Source: Sesamum alatum (taxonomy: Eukaryota; Streptophyta; Magnoliopsida; Lamiales; Pedaliaceae). Taken from it: a stretch of 64,000 nucleotides of DNA. This document shows positions 33,014-45,903 of this stretch, one piece after another. Under the pieces are notes generated by a model. It saw nothing but the letters and a program-made list of their open reading frames with translations. It was not told where the DNA came from and made no database searches. The stretch covers positions 32,518,479 through 32,582,478 of the forward strand of contig JACGWO010000005.1 of assembly GCA_034509735.1 (NCBI GenBank), in the 5' to 3' direction. The translations under genes and the position numbers were made by a program. Position 1 is the first letter of the stretch. Every line of letters begins with the position of its first letter.

Positions 33014-33620
33014 TTCCCGTCTTGCATTCAATTTTCAGTGTGGCGTCATATGGAGCCCAGAATCAACGGACTCTCAATTGGTGCAACAAGAAGTTCTCTT
33101 CTAGCTTGGCTGCTAACTGAGAACTGTACCCAGTGGGAGTGGCATCTCTGGCTGTATTGACATTAATTTCATTTGAAAGTTCTGAGCAATGTTAAGTTGT
33201 GACTCTTTCTGTACTGGATTCCTTTGAATTTATGATGGTTAATTCATGAAAAAGAAAATGAATTTATTGTGTACCTTTACCTGGTATTAGAAGCAGCTGT
33301 TTAGAGCATAATTGTTAAGGTGCTGAGAGCTTTTTTACTGCTCTCCGTTAGGACTTCCTCACTGATACCGCCTTCTTGATTATAAAGTTAATGTTCCCCA
33401 ACAGTTGCTGAGTTTTATTTTAGTTATTCATTTCTGTTATCGACTTGCAAGCAGTTTTAGGTCATTAACAAGAATTCTGAAAAAGACATAGGTTTTATTG
33501 CAGCGGGCAGATCGGAGCATCACTTGCAAGAAATTCAGACACAGACAAACAGGTTTTGTTGCAATGGTACAAATGTGGTTAAAATTTCTCATATCAAGTA
33601 CATGAAAGGCAAGTTGGAAG

Positions 33621-33654
<34 letters not shown>

Positions 33655-33854
33655 AATAAAGCACTCCACCGGGTCCCAAGAATGAACAAATTTTACGCCT
33701 ACACTTTACTATAATACAGCACAGTTGAGATTATCTAAAGATCGGCACAACGCTCATTGTAGGAAAGGTAAGAAGAGTTAATACAAACTGATCAACTTGA
33801 CTTTCAAGCACTGTGTAGCGCAGTGTCCAGATAGTCAAGACGAACTGGAGTGAC
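33014..33854. other. Spacer between convergent RPT1 copy B and SRF, with poly(A) run
   Basis: Includes the 3' flanks of both genes. Up to about 33273 it matches the 3' flank of RPT1 copy A. A 30-A run lies at 33624-33653. Confidence 0.6.
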
Positions 33855-36800
33855 CTATGGGGTATAGTCCTCACCGTCTGCACTTTCGGCCCGACTGCCA
33901 GCTTCATTTCCAAAAGTCCTCTTGCTCATGTTTGCTCGTTGCACCAAACGAACCAACGCTTGAACCACTTCCGACATTGGGGGCCTAAACTCTGGCTCCG
34001 GCTGGTCATAACAGTGATTACATACATTTAGTATTGGTAATAAAATGCAAGACATCATGGAATTTGGTTGAGTGTTCAGATAACAGCAGGTACCTGGACA
34101 CAGAGAGCAATTACGTCTGCAAAACGTGAAAGTGATTTTACAGGATAAAGCCCTTTCAGAGCCGGATCGACCATCTTAGAGAGCGCGTCAATATCGTGGA
34201 GCTGAGGCGTCGCCCATCGAACTAAAGATTGCTCGGATCTTGGCCTTGAGCTGTGCCAGACAAGACAACAAAGAACTCAGTGGAGCTGATTTATGTCATT
34301 ATGTTTTATGTTTCTTAGATGGATTTGAGCATACCTATCGAATGGTTTTCTTCCTGTAAGAAGTTCTAACATGACAACCCCAAAGCTGTATAGATCACTC
34401 TTAATAGTATATTGACCAGACATGGCAACCTCAGGTGCACTGTATCCAGATGCCTGACAATAGTGAAATCAAGTCGAACCATTACTTACGAAGAAGACCA
34501 TTACATCTCTGGATGTGCCAATGATAAAATATGTCCCGATTAAATGTAATTTACACGATGACAAATAGAAGATTAAGCAAGTTATATTGCACGAGAGATA
34601 GCTAATAATCTTAAGCTGCTCTGATAAAGAGGGCAACAGAACCCGGAAAATATCTACCTGATCCGGTTCACGAACGAGGCTTGCTAACCCACAATCAGAA
34701 AGATGAGGATTGAGCTCAATGTCAAGCAGAATGTTTGCTGATTTGAAATTTTTATGAATAACGGAGGGCGAACAAACTTCATGTAGGTACCTGCAAAAGG
34801 AGGGTTAGGTGAGTTACAGGCAACTTGCTTGCTAAAAAATGACGGAAGGGGAAAAATGGAAAAATCAAAGACCAAGATCCAAGGATATCCGAGTAGTAGA
34901 TGGGTACAGCAATATGGAATTATTTGAATAATGGCAATCAATCCATCAAGTAAATTTTTAAAAACCCTGCTAATATGAACTTACTCTAGTGCTCTTGCAG
35001 TCCCTAATGCAATCTTGACACGGCTGTTCCACGTTAAAGGCTTGCTATATTCATCAGACAGATGCAGAAATTCGTGTAGAGATCCATTTTTATGGAACTC
35101 ATAAACAAGCAAGTGTTGTCCATGCTCAGAACAATACCCAACCAGTTCAGTTATATTAGGATGATGTAACCTGGAAATCTCCGAGACAACATCAAGAAAT
35201 TCTTCAGAATTGGACAGAACAGATGAATTTATTTTCTTCACAGCAAGAACCTGTGTAGCCAAGGATGCAAGGCAGTTAATTAAACAGTTGAAACCAGTGC
35301 CGTAGAACAAGTCATGGTCTTAGCAGCAAATATAGCCCATAAAGTGATGGAAACCTTGTACTGCTTCCTTTGACAAGGAAAACAAACTTCAGTATAAGCT
35401 GTTGAAGCTCAGGTAGTAGATTTATGGAAGAACACGTCATTACCTGTCCATCATCCGTTTGAGCCCGGTAAACACGTCCAATAGATCCCTCTCCAATAAG
35501 ATTGTCGACACTGAAACTATCGGTAGCTATCTGTAAGTCTGCTACAGAATACGATTTAGCATTTATAGGAGCTGTATTCACTTTTTTGGGCGGAACAATC
35601 GGCTTTACTGAGACGTCATCTTCATCAAATGATTTATGACGATCAGCTGGAGGAGGCCTCAGGTTTATCACGGCAGGAGTTTCAAAAGCTTTTGTGCTGG
35701 TTGCGGATGAAGTTTGAATTGGTTTAACCTCTACAGTGAAAACAAAAGATGTTGCAGAAATTATTACAAGTGGCGCTTAGTTTCTATATATGAAGATAAA
35801 CTGACAAGTACCTTGGACTTCTTGTGAAGCCAGAGGAGCAAAAGGCTGATTGTCAAGCTTCTCAATGTCTGTGGACGGCTTTCTGGATCGTTTCTTTACA
35901 ATGAAGAAAGCTGCTATAGCTCCAACAACCAATACCGATATAACTATTCCAGCTACAGCACCACCACCTATACCCGATTTGCTTCCTCCACTGCCGCTCC
36001 CTCCATCATTGGATGAACCACCACCTCCTGATCTGTGGTTTCGGTTGGGCCGGGTGGCCGGAGGAGTGCCAGGTGGAGGTGGAGGTGCAGGTCCAGAATT
36101 GAATGAATTACCACTCGTTCTGTTAAAAGAAGCACAAAGGGCAAGTATTAATATCTGTCCAAAGAGAAATTGCATATAGAAGTTTATGATAAACTTTGAA
36201 ATGCTTACTTCAGGTTTATGCCTTTCAATTGCTCCGGAATCCATCCCGTAAAACGGTTGTTTTCAACGTTCCTGAAAATGAGAAACATATATTATCAGTA
36301 CTGCAAATTAGTCTACATGTAGTGCGTGTGTGAGAGCATCTAATCTTGAATGAAACTCACAGATTTTGAAGTGGAAGATTAGCAAGGACATCCAGGGTTC
36401 CAGTCAACTGATTGTTTTGCAAATACCTGCATAAGTAAGCTTGTTACTGAGCATGCAAAGAGGATATCAAGTATAAGACGATTTACTCCACTTACATATC
36501 ATTTATATTCGTCAAAGACTGGAAACTTTGAGGAAGATTATCCGTCAATGAATTGAAAGAGAAATCCCTGAAGAATGAATACAAATTAGCTGGCATAAAG
36601 CTAAGAGAGGAAAAGATGAAAGATGAAAGATCATTTCCTTAATCATGGACACAACACACGGCACAAAATATAGATAATTTAGGAACCTCAAGATTTGCTA
36701 GAACCAAAAACAGAATATGAATGTGGGATGAGGAGATTGGCCTTACAATGTGGAGAGAGAAGTAAGCGAGTTAAACTGGACATTCACTTGGCCCTGTATT

Positions 36801-38570
36801 TGGTTGTGACTTAGGTTGCTGCCATTGAAAGAGTGATATATTTGTCAGAATGAAGTATCTTAATATTTCTCATACTAATTTTCTGGGGGCTAGGAGTTTG
36901 GTTTAAGGCATTACTAACAGGTATCGTAGAGAAGTCATCATCGATATGGAATAGGGAAGGCCGCCATTGAAGCCATTGCCAGCAAGGTTACTGATTCATG
37001 AGAAAACAGTGAGATGAGATAGAAACACGAAAATTTCAACATGAACAATCACACTAGAATGAAGCTTACAGTCTTTGAACATTTGGAGGAAGTTGAAAAG
37101 GAATCTGGTTTCCAAGATTGTTGTTGCTTATATCACTGCAAAACACCGTCAAAAGATATCATCAACAAACTCAAATTCCGATTGTTCGGTGAAGTAGATT
37201 GGAATAAGATTTTCTAGCACTTGAAAACAGTTGAAAGTTCATTTGTCTTACAAAGTCGTCACAGATGTCAATCTATCAAGCTGGTATCCCATATTCCCGG
37301 TGAGTGCTAATCCTGGTATCTTTCTGAGAAAAATCATGGAAACATCGACATCAGAATCCTACTAACATTGAAATACTGAGGAGATCGAGAAAAATTGAAG
37401 GGTTCATATCATATTACATTTCCGTAACTTTTGAGCCCGAGCAGGTGACTCCTTTCCAGGACTCGCTACAAGGATCACCACCATTTGGCTTCCAATTGGT
37501 AAGTTGTTGTGGCGAATTCAAACTGGTGTACATGATATTGAGAGTGGCAGCTGTATATGCAAGTAGCTATAGTCAAATTACATACCATGTTAATCGGATT
37601 AACAAGCATATTATCTTCACACTAACGCCACCTTGCATTGGTAAAATTTCAATAAACTCAATATTCATCAATTCAGGAGCACAAATTCACATGCTTCTCT
37701 TTCTTTTTTAACTGGCAAGGATGTATCGACAACATACATAGTATGTAATTACTCAGATCAATTATGAGTAATTGTCAGGATATTCGAGACCTCCAAAGCA
37801 TGGAACAAGTTCGCGTTGTCGATTTCAATTAATTGGTCATTTAAAGAATTATTTGCCATGTCGCCACCACCATTGGATCACAAGCCAAGTTCGATGACGT
37901 AAAACAACTAACCAGAATGTGAAATTATTATTCTAAATCATAGATGTATTTACCCAGACTCACCTAATATGAAAAGCAAGATCGAAAACTAGCTTCTTGA
38001 AATCAAACCGAAATAAAGGCCATCAAGAAAATGCATCAGAAACCACAGGATCTCCCTTCTTTTTGAGGTCATACCTTAATGAAAATCATCCATAACTTCT
38101 TTATAATAATGTGCAGAAAACTCTTACTTCTAGACCCAAAGTTTCAGACATCAAATTTGTGACTGCCCGAAATTCTCAATGTTAAAATAACTGAAAACTC
38201 AAAAACAGAAGAGCCCAACAGCAAAACAACAACAATTTACTTCTAGTGGAGTCATCTAGTTCTTATTTCATGTTTCAGCACAAATAAAGATAATAAATTT
38301 AACCCCAAACTAGCAAATATCATCAAATCCAGTACAAACCAAACCAAGAATCCACAACCCATCAACACATCCAGTACTTCTACACACACTCATCCATCTA
38401 TACAATCACAGACATGCATACATACATACATAATCTCTGTACAAACAATAAAAAGGTTGTACTAAAGTGAAGTGCTGACCATCAGTTGGATCTGTGTCTG
38501 CATTAGTAGAGCTCGGAATGCCAATGAGCAGCGCCACCACCATCACCACCACCATCCCCATCTCCCTCAT
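33855..38570 (-). CDS. STRUBBELIG-receptor family LRR kinase, SRF6/SRF7-like, probable pseudokinase
   Basis: Sixteen exons from 38570 leftward: 38480-38570, 37418-37550, 37252-37323, 37070-37135, 36919-36990, 36747-36818, 36496-36567, 36361-36426, 36209-36271, 35812-36119, 35444-35730, 34985-35250, 34658-34790, 34335-34453, 34094-34250 and 33855-34001, joining to 707 residues. Order: signal peptide (1-24), SUB domain with [12 protein letters not shown], about six LRRs mostly encoded by 66-72 nt exons, a [11 protein letters not shown] stretch, a membrane segment (about 283-305), and a kinase domain (about 405-665). The lysine of VLAVKK is present, but HRD reads HKN and DFG reads DCG, so phosphotransfer is doubtful; signalling by the SRF founder STRUBBELIG is reported not to need kinase activity. 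Synteny favours SRF6. The start at 38570 gives the signal peptide. Confidence 0.93.
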
Positions 38571-38590
38571 CTCTCTCTCTCTCTCTCTCC
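38571..38590. repeat. (CT)n microsatellite in the SRF 5' leader
   Basis: About ten CT units (GA on the coding strand) immediately upstream of the SRF start codon, a common feature of plant 5' leaders. Confidence 0.9.
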
Positions 38591-39511
38591 CAACTCTTGA
38601 AACAAGAAAAGAAAAACCCAAAAAAGCCCAGAACAGAGAAAGGCTCTCTTTATCAATCCTCACAGACAACCCTTTTCCTCAACTGGATTTTTCTTTATTT
38701 ATTTTTCATACACTGCATATAATTTTTTTCTTCTCAATGAAATGATAACAATAAGAATTTCAAGAATTATAATATTTTGCACACTTTCTGGGTACCCATT
38801 CTCTCAAAAGCTGGCAGGCACGATCTGCTAGAAGAATCCAAAGCCACAGAATTCTTCTCTCTCTTTCATTCCTACATGTCTTGATATATGTACACACAAT
38901 ACAGAGTATATATATTTATTTATTTATTGGAAATAGTGACAGTAGTAACTCCTCTCAGTTAAAAAAAAAATTATGCCCACTGTCAATCTTTTCTTGAAAA
39001 TCTATATATATAAGAATGAAATCATCATGAATTTAAAGTTTAAAGAACGCGTCTTTATGAATTATTTCCCTTTTTTCTGCAATTACGTTCATTATTTCAG
39101 CAATGATGATTGACAAGAATGTCCAAGGTAAAAATTATTGTAAAGATAGAGTGAATGAGATGTAGCTTTCACACCATGATTACAACACCCTAAATTATTA
39201 TCATTATTATTATTTTTTTCTTTATTTTTTTCTTACATTATAATGTATACGTTTTTTTGTTCTTACTCTGGTACTTGTTTTCCGTTACAGAAGAGAAAAA
39301 GTCACGAGAATCACATATACCACAGCCCTTTTTGACTTGGGAAAGCTACTCTTTTGATGCCCACTTTGAGTTCATGTACCAATTCTTGCATTTATTATTG
39401 GAGAAAATTTGCTTCAAAAATTATTAAATAAATTACCAAATTAGTTCAATTTTATTCATATTTTTATTCTATGAGTAAAAATGGGAAGACTCGTGTGTAA
39501 AAAAAAAAAAA
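38591..39511. other. SRF promoter side and AT-rich spacer
   Basis: Upstream of the minus-strand SRF gene. It contains AT-rich runs and a Helitron-like 5' word TCTATATATATAAGAATG near 39001 without a recognisable 3' partner. No gene seen. Confidence 0.35.
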
Positions 39512-39985
39512 AGAATTAATTACACTTGGATCCCTCTAAAAATATAAAATTATACTTTTTCTAGAGAAGTTTTGAAATTATACTTACACCCCTCTGAAAA
39601 TTCTCTATTTGCACCTGACCCGATCCGTTAGAATTTGGACAGAAAATATTTACGTTAGCAAGAAAAATTACATAGATTTTTAATTTTGCCCCTCATATAT
39701 ATTTTTGTACTTATAAGAAGATAAATATAATGTATATATAGAGTGGGGTTAATCTTTTTATACTTTTCCCTTATAAGTACAAAATCATTATGTGAGAATG
39801 TTGAATGAGGGGTACAATTGAAATTTTAGGTAAATATTTTTTCTAACATCAGCATTTTTTATCCAAATTTTAATGAAAAGCAGTCATGTGTAAATAGTGA
39901 CCTTTCAGAAGGGTGTAAGTGTAAATTTTAAACTTTTTTTAATAAAAGTATAATTTCAGATGTTTAAGTACAATTAACTCAAAAA
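39512..39985. repeat. Foldback MITE, family D copy 2
   Basis: Arms carry AATTACACTTGGATCCCTC and, mirrored, AGTATAATTTCAGATG, with inner words CCGTTAGAATTTGGACAGAA and ATCCAAATTTTAATGAAAAG. Same arm order and length as the copy at 4915-5398. Confidence 0.65.
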
Positions 39986-40699
39986 ATTAAAGAAAAACTT
40001 TTTCAAACAAAATTCGGATGAAAACTACAATAATATTTCAAGAACACGCAAGTAAATAAAACAACATCTTGAAAAACTACTAAGTCAATATGGCATAATT
40101 GATTTTCCTAATAAGGTAATCTTGTTCTACTAAATTGCCAATATTTAAAAACTATGTTACTATATAGTGTAGAAGCAATTTTGAAGATTTACATAGTCAT
40201 AAAGGAAACATTATCATACCAAGAAAAGTCTAATTATGGGAATAGCATTTTAGGTAATGATACATGTAATCTTGTCTTTTTTCTTACAATATGGTTTGGT
40301 GGATGAGAAACAAATAAGCATCAAAGTGTTGAATTTAACCCAATTTTTCTGTTAAGTAGGGTCACATCAAACCAGTTGTATTTCATTTTCTGACATCCTT
40401 TTACTGCACTTCTTTTTCTTAGATAATAACTTGGTAACTACTCATCCTCTTCTTCTTATTTTCATTAATAAATTGAATATGGAGAAATGGGTCTTCTTCA
40501 CCATATAGAGTTTTATTTATGTTAGAAAAATAAATAAATTAGAAGAATGGTACTATGATGGGTCTAAGAAGAAGGGCTTTAAAATGACAAAAACAACCCT
40601 TACGGGATCTTAAAATACTGATACAGAACATAAAATGATTTGTCTATTTTGACAAGAGGAAGGAATAGAATAACAGGTCTACATTTTCTATACTATATG
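39986..40699. other. AT-rich intergenic DNA, no gene seen
   Basis: No open frame or repeat end stands out. Confidence 0.3.
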
Positions 40700-41110
40700 A
40701 ACTAGGAGCTTAGAGTAATGAGTTATCCACATCGAATTACCAACTCGGAAGAGTACGCTTGAAATGTAACGAATCCAATCCCTAAAGTAATTGCGGTAAG
40801 AAGAGCTATTGGCCTACTGTGACAGTCGACTCAGTCTTATCTAGGAAAAGGAAACTTTTTTGAGTTGTAACTAGAGTTAGAACAGCAAGTGAACTGACTC
40901 TCGGGTGAGAGGCGGGAACAAAACAACTAGCAGCAAGTTAGCAACGCGAGGGAAGTGCCTTAGTCGATTCCTAGTCCTAGGCTCGGAAGCCCAAAAGGAT
41001 CCACGCACTTTTTATTCTGGTTGGGTTGTATTTGATCTGACCCTATTTGATGACCCTGAATCACCATCGTTGATCATTCAAAATCTGGAAGGTTAAGATC
41101 ACGACACATA
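40700..41110. other. GC-richer block, possible organellar insert
   Basis: About 400 bp whose texture differs from both flanks: balanced base use and words like GAGGCGGGAACAAAACAAC, CTAGTCCTAGGCTCGGAAGC and AATCCCTAAAGTAATTGCGG. On the minus strand about 28 codons ending in this last word are open and hydrophobic. I cannot name a mitochondrial or plastid gene in it, so origin is inferred from texture only. No intact gene is present. Confidence 0.3.
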
Positions 41111-42462
41111 AACCCATACAAGTACAAGTATTTGACCTTATGATTACTTCAAAACTATTTTAAGGCAAGGTACGCGTTTTCTAGCTACTTCTTTCCCCTT
41201 GATCTCGCACCCTTAAGCATCAGGAGATTTTGGTTAGAAACCTCACAGCACACCTAACGTGCGTTTATTTTCTCAAGTATCACGCACTTATTCAAATGAA
41301 CTGCTCTTGAGGTCATTTCGATCCCTAACCCAATCATATTGATTTGTATTTTTATTATTAGCTAAGTTCAAACTCTTTTGTGAATATATATATATATATA
41401 TATATATGAAAAATAATATATTTTTTTAACTTTAATTTAAGGACGAGGATTTCACAATTTCGCGTTGAGTTTAGTTTATAATACGGTCTGAATTTTAATA
41501 TTTTGTTTTTTTTTTTTTTTTGTAATAACCAAACAGCTATGTATCTTTGAAAAGATGTGGAGAGTTGAAAATTAGGTAGTTCATTAAGTCAGCAGTTATG
41601 AAATCAGGGTTTTAGCATAGTAATTTAAGCTAGCTGGTATTAGGAATTATTATATATAATTTGTATTAAAAAGATGGTGATTATGAATAATGACCGTTGG
41701 ATATGGTGGTCTAGATGTGGGAATCACGTACATATATTTAATTATGCAAAGACCCATCAGACTGATAATGAGGTTTGATTAGTCAAACATTGAGATCATA
41801 TTGCCTCACAACCATTACCAAACGAAAAGACCAATTTACCCCTAAACACGCACGCACACACCTCTGTGTGTGTAGCCTTTTTTTTTTTTTTCATTTATCT
41901 CATTTATCAAACATCTATACAACAAAAAAATTATATCTATACTATTATTAAAAAAAAATTACGTGTCAGTTTCTGAATACTCAAATTTACCCTTTGATTC
42001 ATTTTTTTTCCTTCAAATAAAATTTGGTCAAATTAGTAATTCAAAATTTTTTTAATAATCTCACAATTATATTTTCTTTATTCTCTTAACTATCCACTAC
42101 TACACGTTTCTTTCTCACCTTACTTCTCCATGTTTATTGCCATTTACGATTATAATTTGTTTCTTTTCCCATTTTTTTTTTCTCTTCATCCTATGGACAA
42201 TTCTTTTTGTATGCTCGTAAGTATTATATACGGCGATAATTAATATATGTTTATATATGTATATATATATATATATATAAAGTATCTGTAATTTTGTGGT
42301 CAAGGACCAAATTATGAAGATGGGTTTGATATGGATGAGATTAGGTGTGTAAATAGATGCCATAGCCCTCCATATTAAATACTGAAGAATTGTCACAAAA
42401 TTAGAGAAACCTAAAAAGAGAAACATAAGCCTCAATCTCTCTCCATTGGGTCCATTTAATTT
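41111..42462. other. AT-rich intergenic DNA with a Helitron-like 5' end
   Basis: At 41937 the plus strand reads A|TCTATACTATTATTAAAA, the canonical plant Helitron 5' terminus. No hairpin plus CTRR terminus was found in the next kilobase, so this is probably a decayed or truncated end. A TATATA run lies at 42258-42280. No gene seen. Confidence 0.4.
41385..41407. repeat. (AT)n microsatellite
   Basis: About eleven AT units. Confidence 0.9.
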
Positions 42463-43360
42463 AATTAGGTAAATTATATGGGCACCTCATAAAATTAAAT
42501 TTAATTATACAACTATTTTTTTATTCTATATAAAATTATAGGTACATCCTTTAAATAGTGTTAATGTAATGTACTTTAGAGCATGATTTAAAATTTTTAT
42601 GCGTTTTCATCGAAACTATGGAAACGTTTCCCTTTTCGAAGTTATGGAAACAAAAATACATGATAGTTTCGAAATTATCTTGTTTCCTTTGAAACACTTC
42701 ATTTTACTGAATTTTCCTTCGAAATCTTTGAGTTTCCTAAGAAACTTTTTATTTTTCCTAATTTTTCATCGAAATATTTATTTTATACTTTTAGCTACAA
42801 ATATATAAATTCTTGTGTTATACATAAGTATTTCTTTAATGATAATAAATTTAATATTAAGCTAAATTAGTAATGATATATGTATAAGTATCAACGTAAT
42901 ATAGATCTTTTATAACACATAGTAAACCATAAATATTATATTATTATTTAATTTCAATAGCAACTACATCAATTAATAACTCCAAATCCATAATTATACT
43001 ACATAAAAATAATGTTAATTAATTGGCTAAATGATACAAAATTAAACTACATACATTTGAATTAACAAAATAAAGGTAATATTTTATATTTTTTCTATGA
43101 CTATTATGTATGTTTCTTTAATTTTACGATTTTTTCATAGCATTTTCGAAACGTTTTCGAAATTTTTTTAATATTTATAAACTCGAAACATTTGTTGGAA
43201 ACAAAACTTTAACCCATACTTTAGAGAACATTCATTAAAAAATTTACCATTAAATTACAAATATAGCATCAAGGAGTGCATATTTATAATATTATAAAAT
43301 GGCAAAGAGTGTTTGTATAATTCTTTCAAGAGGGTGTCAATATAATTTTCTCATTTTTCA
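42463..43360. repeat. MITE interrupted by a GAAAC-rich element
   Basis: Left half 'aggtaaattatatgggcacc' (42467 on) and right half ending 'agagggtgtcaatataattt' are inverted ends of one MITE. Its middle is split at 42582-43216 by the element described separately. Confidence 0.55.
42582..43216. mobile_element. Non-autonomous DNA transposon with 9-10 bp target duplication
   Basis: TACTTTAGAG occurs at 42572-42581 and 43217-43226, on both sides. Just inside, ATGATTTAAAATTTT on the left and ATGGGTTAAAGTTTT (reverse complement of the right end) agree at 12 of 15 positions. Subterminal zones 42600-42790 and 43130-43205 are packed with GAAAC/TTTCGAAA/CGAAAC words, as in transposons whose transposase binds subterminal repeats. 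A 9-bp duplication would suit a Mutator-like element; 8 bp would suit hAT. It carries no transposase. Confidence 0.65.
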
Positions 43361-43746
43361 TTTATTAGTTGGAAATTGATCGTTTATGCAAAATAAAAAA
43401 TAAAAATACGTAGGATTCTTGAAGACCCCACATTTGTGATCATCATAAAATAAAATTGGTGAAGAAATGGAGATGGGAAAGAGAGTAGGTGAATGTCATT
43501 TCTTTAAGAAATAGTTTCTCTTTATTCAATTATTTATGTTTTTTCTTGGCATAGAAGACAACAAATAAAAATAAATCGTGTTTTCTATTTATTGGTTCTA
43601 TGAGGCATCTTGTTTGTCGCATTTTCATTTTACTCGAGAATTGCATGTCTTTGTTACTTTTGAGGTGGAGCTTTATAATGAGAGAACAAGTTGACAAAAT
43701 TTGCCACCAACCCCACCCCACCCCCTCCCTCCTCATACTTGGATAT

Positions 43747-44274
43747 TAGGGATAATTAGATCGTGCTTTTCTAATATTTGATGTAATTATATATAAATAT
43801 TCAGTGATTTAAAAGATTACATTCATCATTCATGACGTTTATCTGTTCATTAGTCAAAATTTGTTGATATTAGTAAAAAAAATAAATGAAATTCATATTT
43901 ACCCATAATTGATTTAATATTGACTGATTGCAAGTCAAACAAAAACAATTTCCGACCAAACCACCGATATACATATTCACACGTTAATGTATGTAATGAG
44001 ATATATGTTCACCTTTATAAAGGTAGTTTGGTCAGAAATAATATTTATTTGACCTATGATAAGTCAGTATTAAGTCAATCGGGAGTAAATATGAGTTTTT
44101 ATTCAATTTTTTTGTTAATATCAGCAAATCAGGTGAATATTAACTAACGGAACAATCTATTATTTGTTTGACTGAAATAAACGCAAGGAGTAGTAGTTGT
44201 AATTTTTCAAACCATAGGGAGTATACGTGTTATTACATCAAACCTCAGGAGAAGACGGTGTAATTATCCCCGAA
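43747..44274. repeat. Long foldback element, family A copy 3 (complete)
   Basis: Left end GGATAATTAGATCGTGC and reverse-complemented right end GGATAATTACACCGTC begin two arms of roughly 250 bp each. They share GATGTAAT, AAAGATTACA/AAAAATTACA, TTGATATTAG/GCTGATATTA, CATATTTAC, TTAATATTGACT/TTAATACTGACT and TCAAAC. Transcribed, the arms would form a long imperfect hairpin. No protein is encoded. Confidence 0.75.
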
Positions 44275-44326
44275 TACTATTAACCTTTAAGCATACTTAT
44301 TTTTTTTTCAAAAAAAAAATAATCAG

Positions 44327-44351
44327 CTATATATATATATATATATATATT
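44327..44351. repeat. (AT)n microsatellite
   Basis: About twelve TA units just downstream of the foldback. Confidence 0.9.
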
Positions 44352-45903
44352 TATCACCATCAACAAAACCCTAAAACCAGTTGTAAGTTGATGAGCATTA
44401 CATTTGTCTGTTCTTCCCAATTAAGAAAAATAAAAATTATGGCCCTGGAGTCAAGGTAATGCCAATGAAGACATTTGATTGGGATGATTCTTGGTGAGGT
44501 CGACAGTGACAATTAAACTAGAACAATAAATAAAATAAAACCATATAATAATTATTTATTATATATGTCAATGAACAACCAAATACGTACAATGACTAGT
44601 TATAATTATTTTAGATGCTCAATATATTATATATATACATGCATCATAAAAGAAAAAAAGAAAAAAACTTTTGATTTATCTTATTAAAGGGACATGAAAT
44701 TAATTATATTTGTTGATTGGGAAGCCACTACTATTACATGTATTTAGGTATATGTAGGTCCATCTTTCTCTAATGATGAAAATACATTTGCTATTACTCT
44801 TTTGGTACATTATTCATGTCCCTATTATTTTATGCAATATCTAAAGTTTGGTGTGAAAAAGGTAATGCTAATTGTATATTAGGAAGTCGAGCTAAATATC
44901 GTCAGATTTTTAATTTTTGATGCGACTTGTCATTCGATCGATGGTACAAGATATTATTCGTTCTACTTTTGTATGAGTCTCACCGATTTTGTCTTGAAAA
45001 TGTGTCTCGTTAGGGAGATGAGTCCATGGGGTTATATAAATCACTCAAACTTCTCGTGTAACCAATGTGGGACGTTTGATTAAATCAATTTTTAAGATAA
45101 TACTGCCTCATAACGGTTATTTCAATTTATCTCTCAAATTTTAATGACTTTACAATCTCAAAATAGTAACATTACAAACTTTCACAACTACTGAACCAAA
45201 ATTATATTTGGGGCTCTCTTGTACGAGAATTCAAAGCATGTTTTGAATTTGATTTGATGAATGAAGTGAACAAGGAGGCCTACTTATAAAAGTTGGAACT
45301 ATGTCGAGAATAGACATGTTCAACAGAAAAAGATTTTTGAAAAATATTATGACTTTTCATCCGAACAGACACAATATTTCACTCGAAGGACATATCATTC
45401 AATAAAATAGACACACCATTTTAACCAAAAGAAACGACAAACAACTTTAGTGATCGACACATATTCGGTTGATTGTACATGGTTGGATGATGGCAGGCGG
45501 GCGCCATCAACAATCATTTACGTGTCATGAGCTTATGATGTGTTGCATATCGTAACTAATCACTTATTACGATTTAATTTAATTGAAACTAATTAAATTT
45601 ATTATTCACCATTTTTTAAATTTTTTCTAGTATATATGTATAATATAAATGGAGGTGGGGAGTTGAGGTGTCATTTGAATTGCATATTATTATTATTATT
45701 ATTATTATTATTTATTAGTAAAGTAATGATATTATATGTGTTGGTGATTGGTGAGTGAGTGGGGTGGGGTTGAGGGTGTCGGTGGGCTACTCCCACTGAG
45801 CTGGCTCTCCTCCACAAACAACTGTACGTTACGCTCTTTCCTTTTAGTTTCTGCTCCCAAATAAGAAATTCCACATTCCGCTCGTTTCAACACTTTAAAT
45901 TAT
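44352..45903. other. AT-rich intergenic DNA with an (ATT)n run
   Basis: Contains (ATT)n at 45684-45713 and a short imperfect palindrome near 45485-45525 (GATGGCAGGCGGGCGCCATC). No gene seen. Confidence 0.4.
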
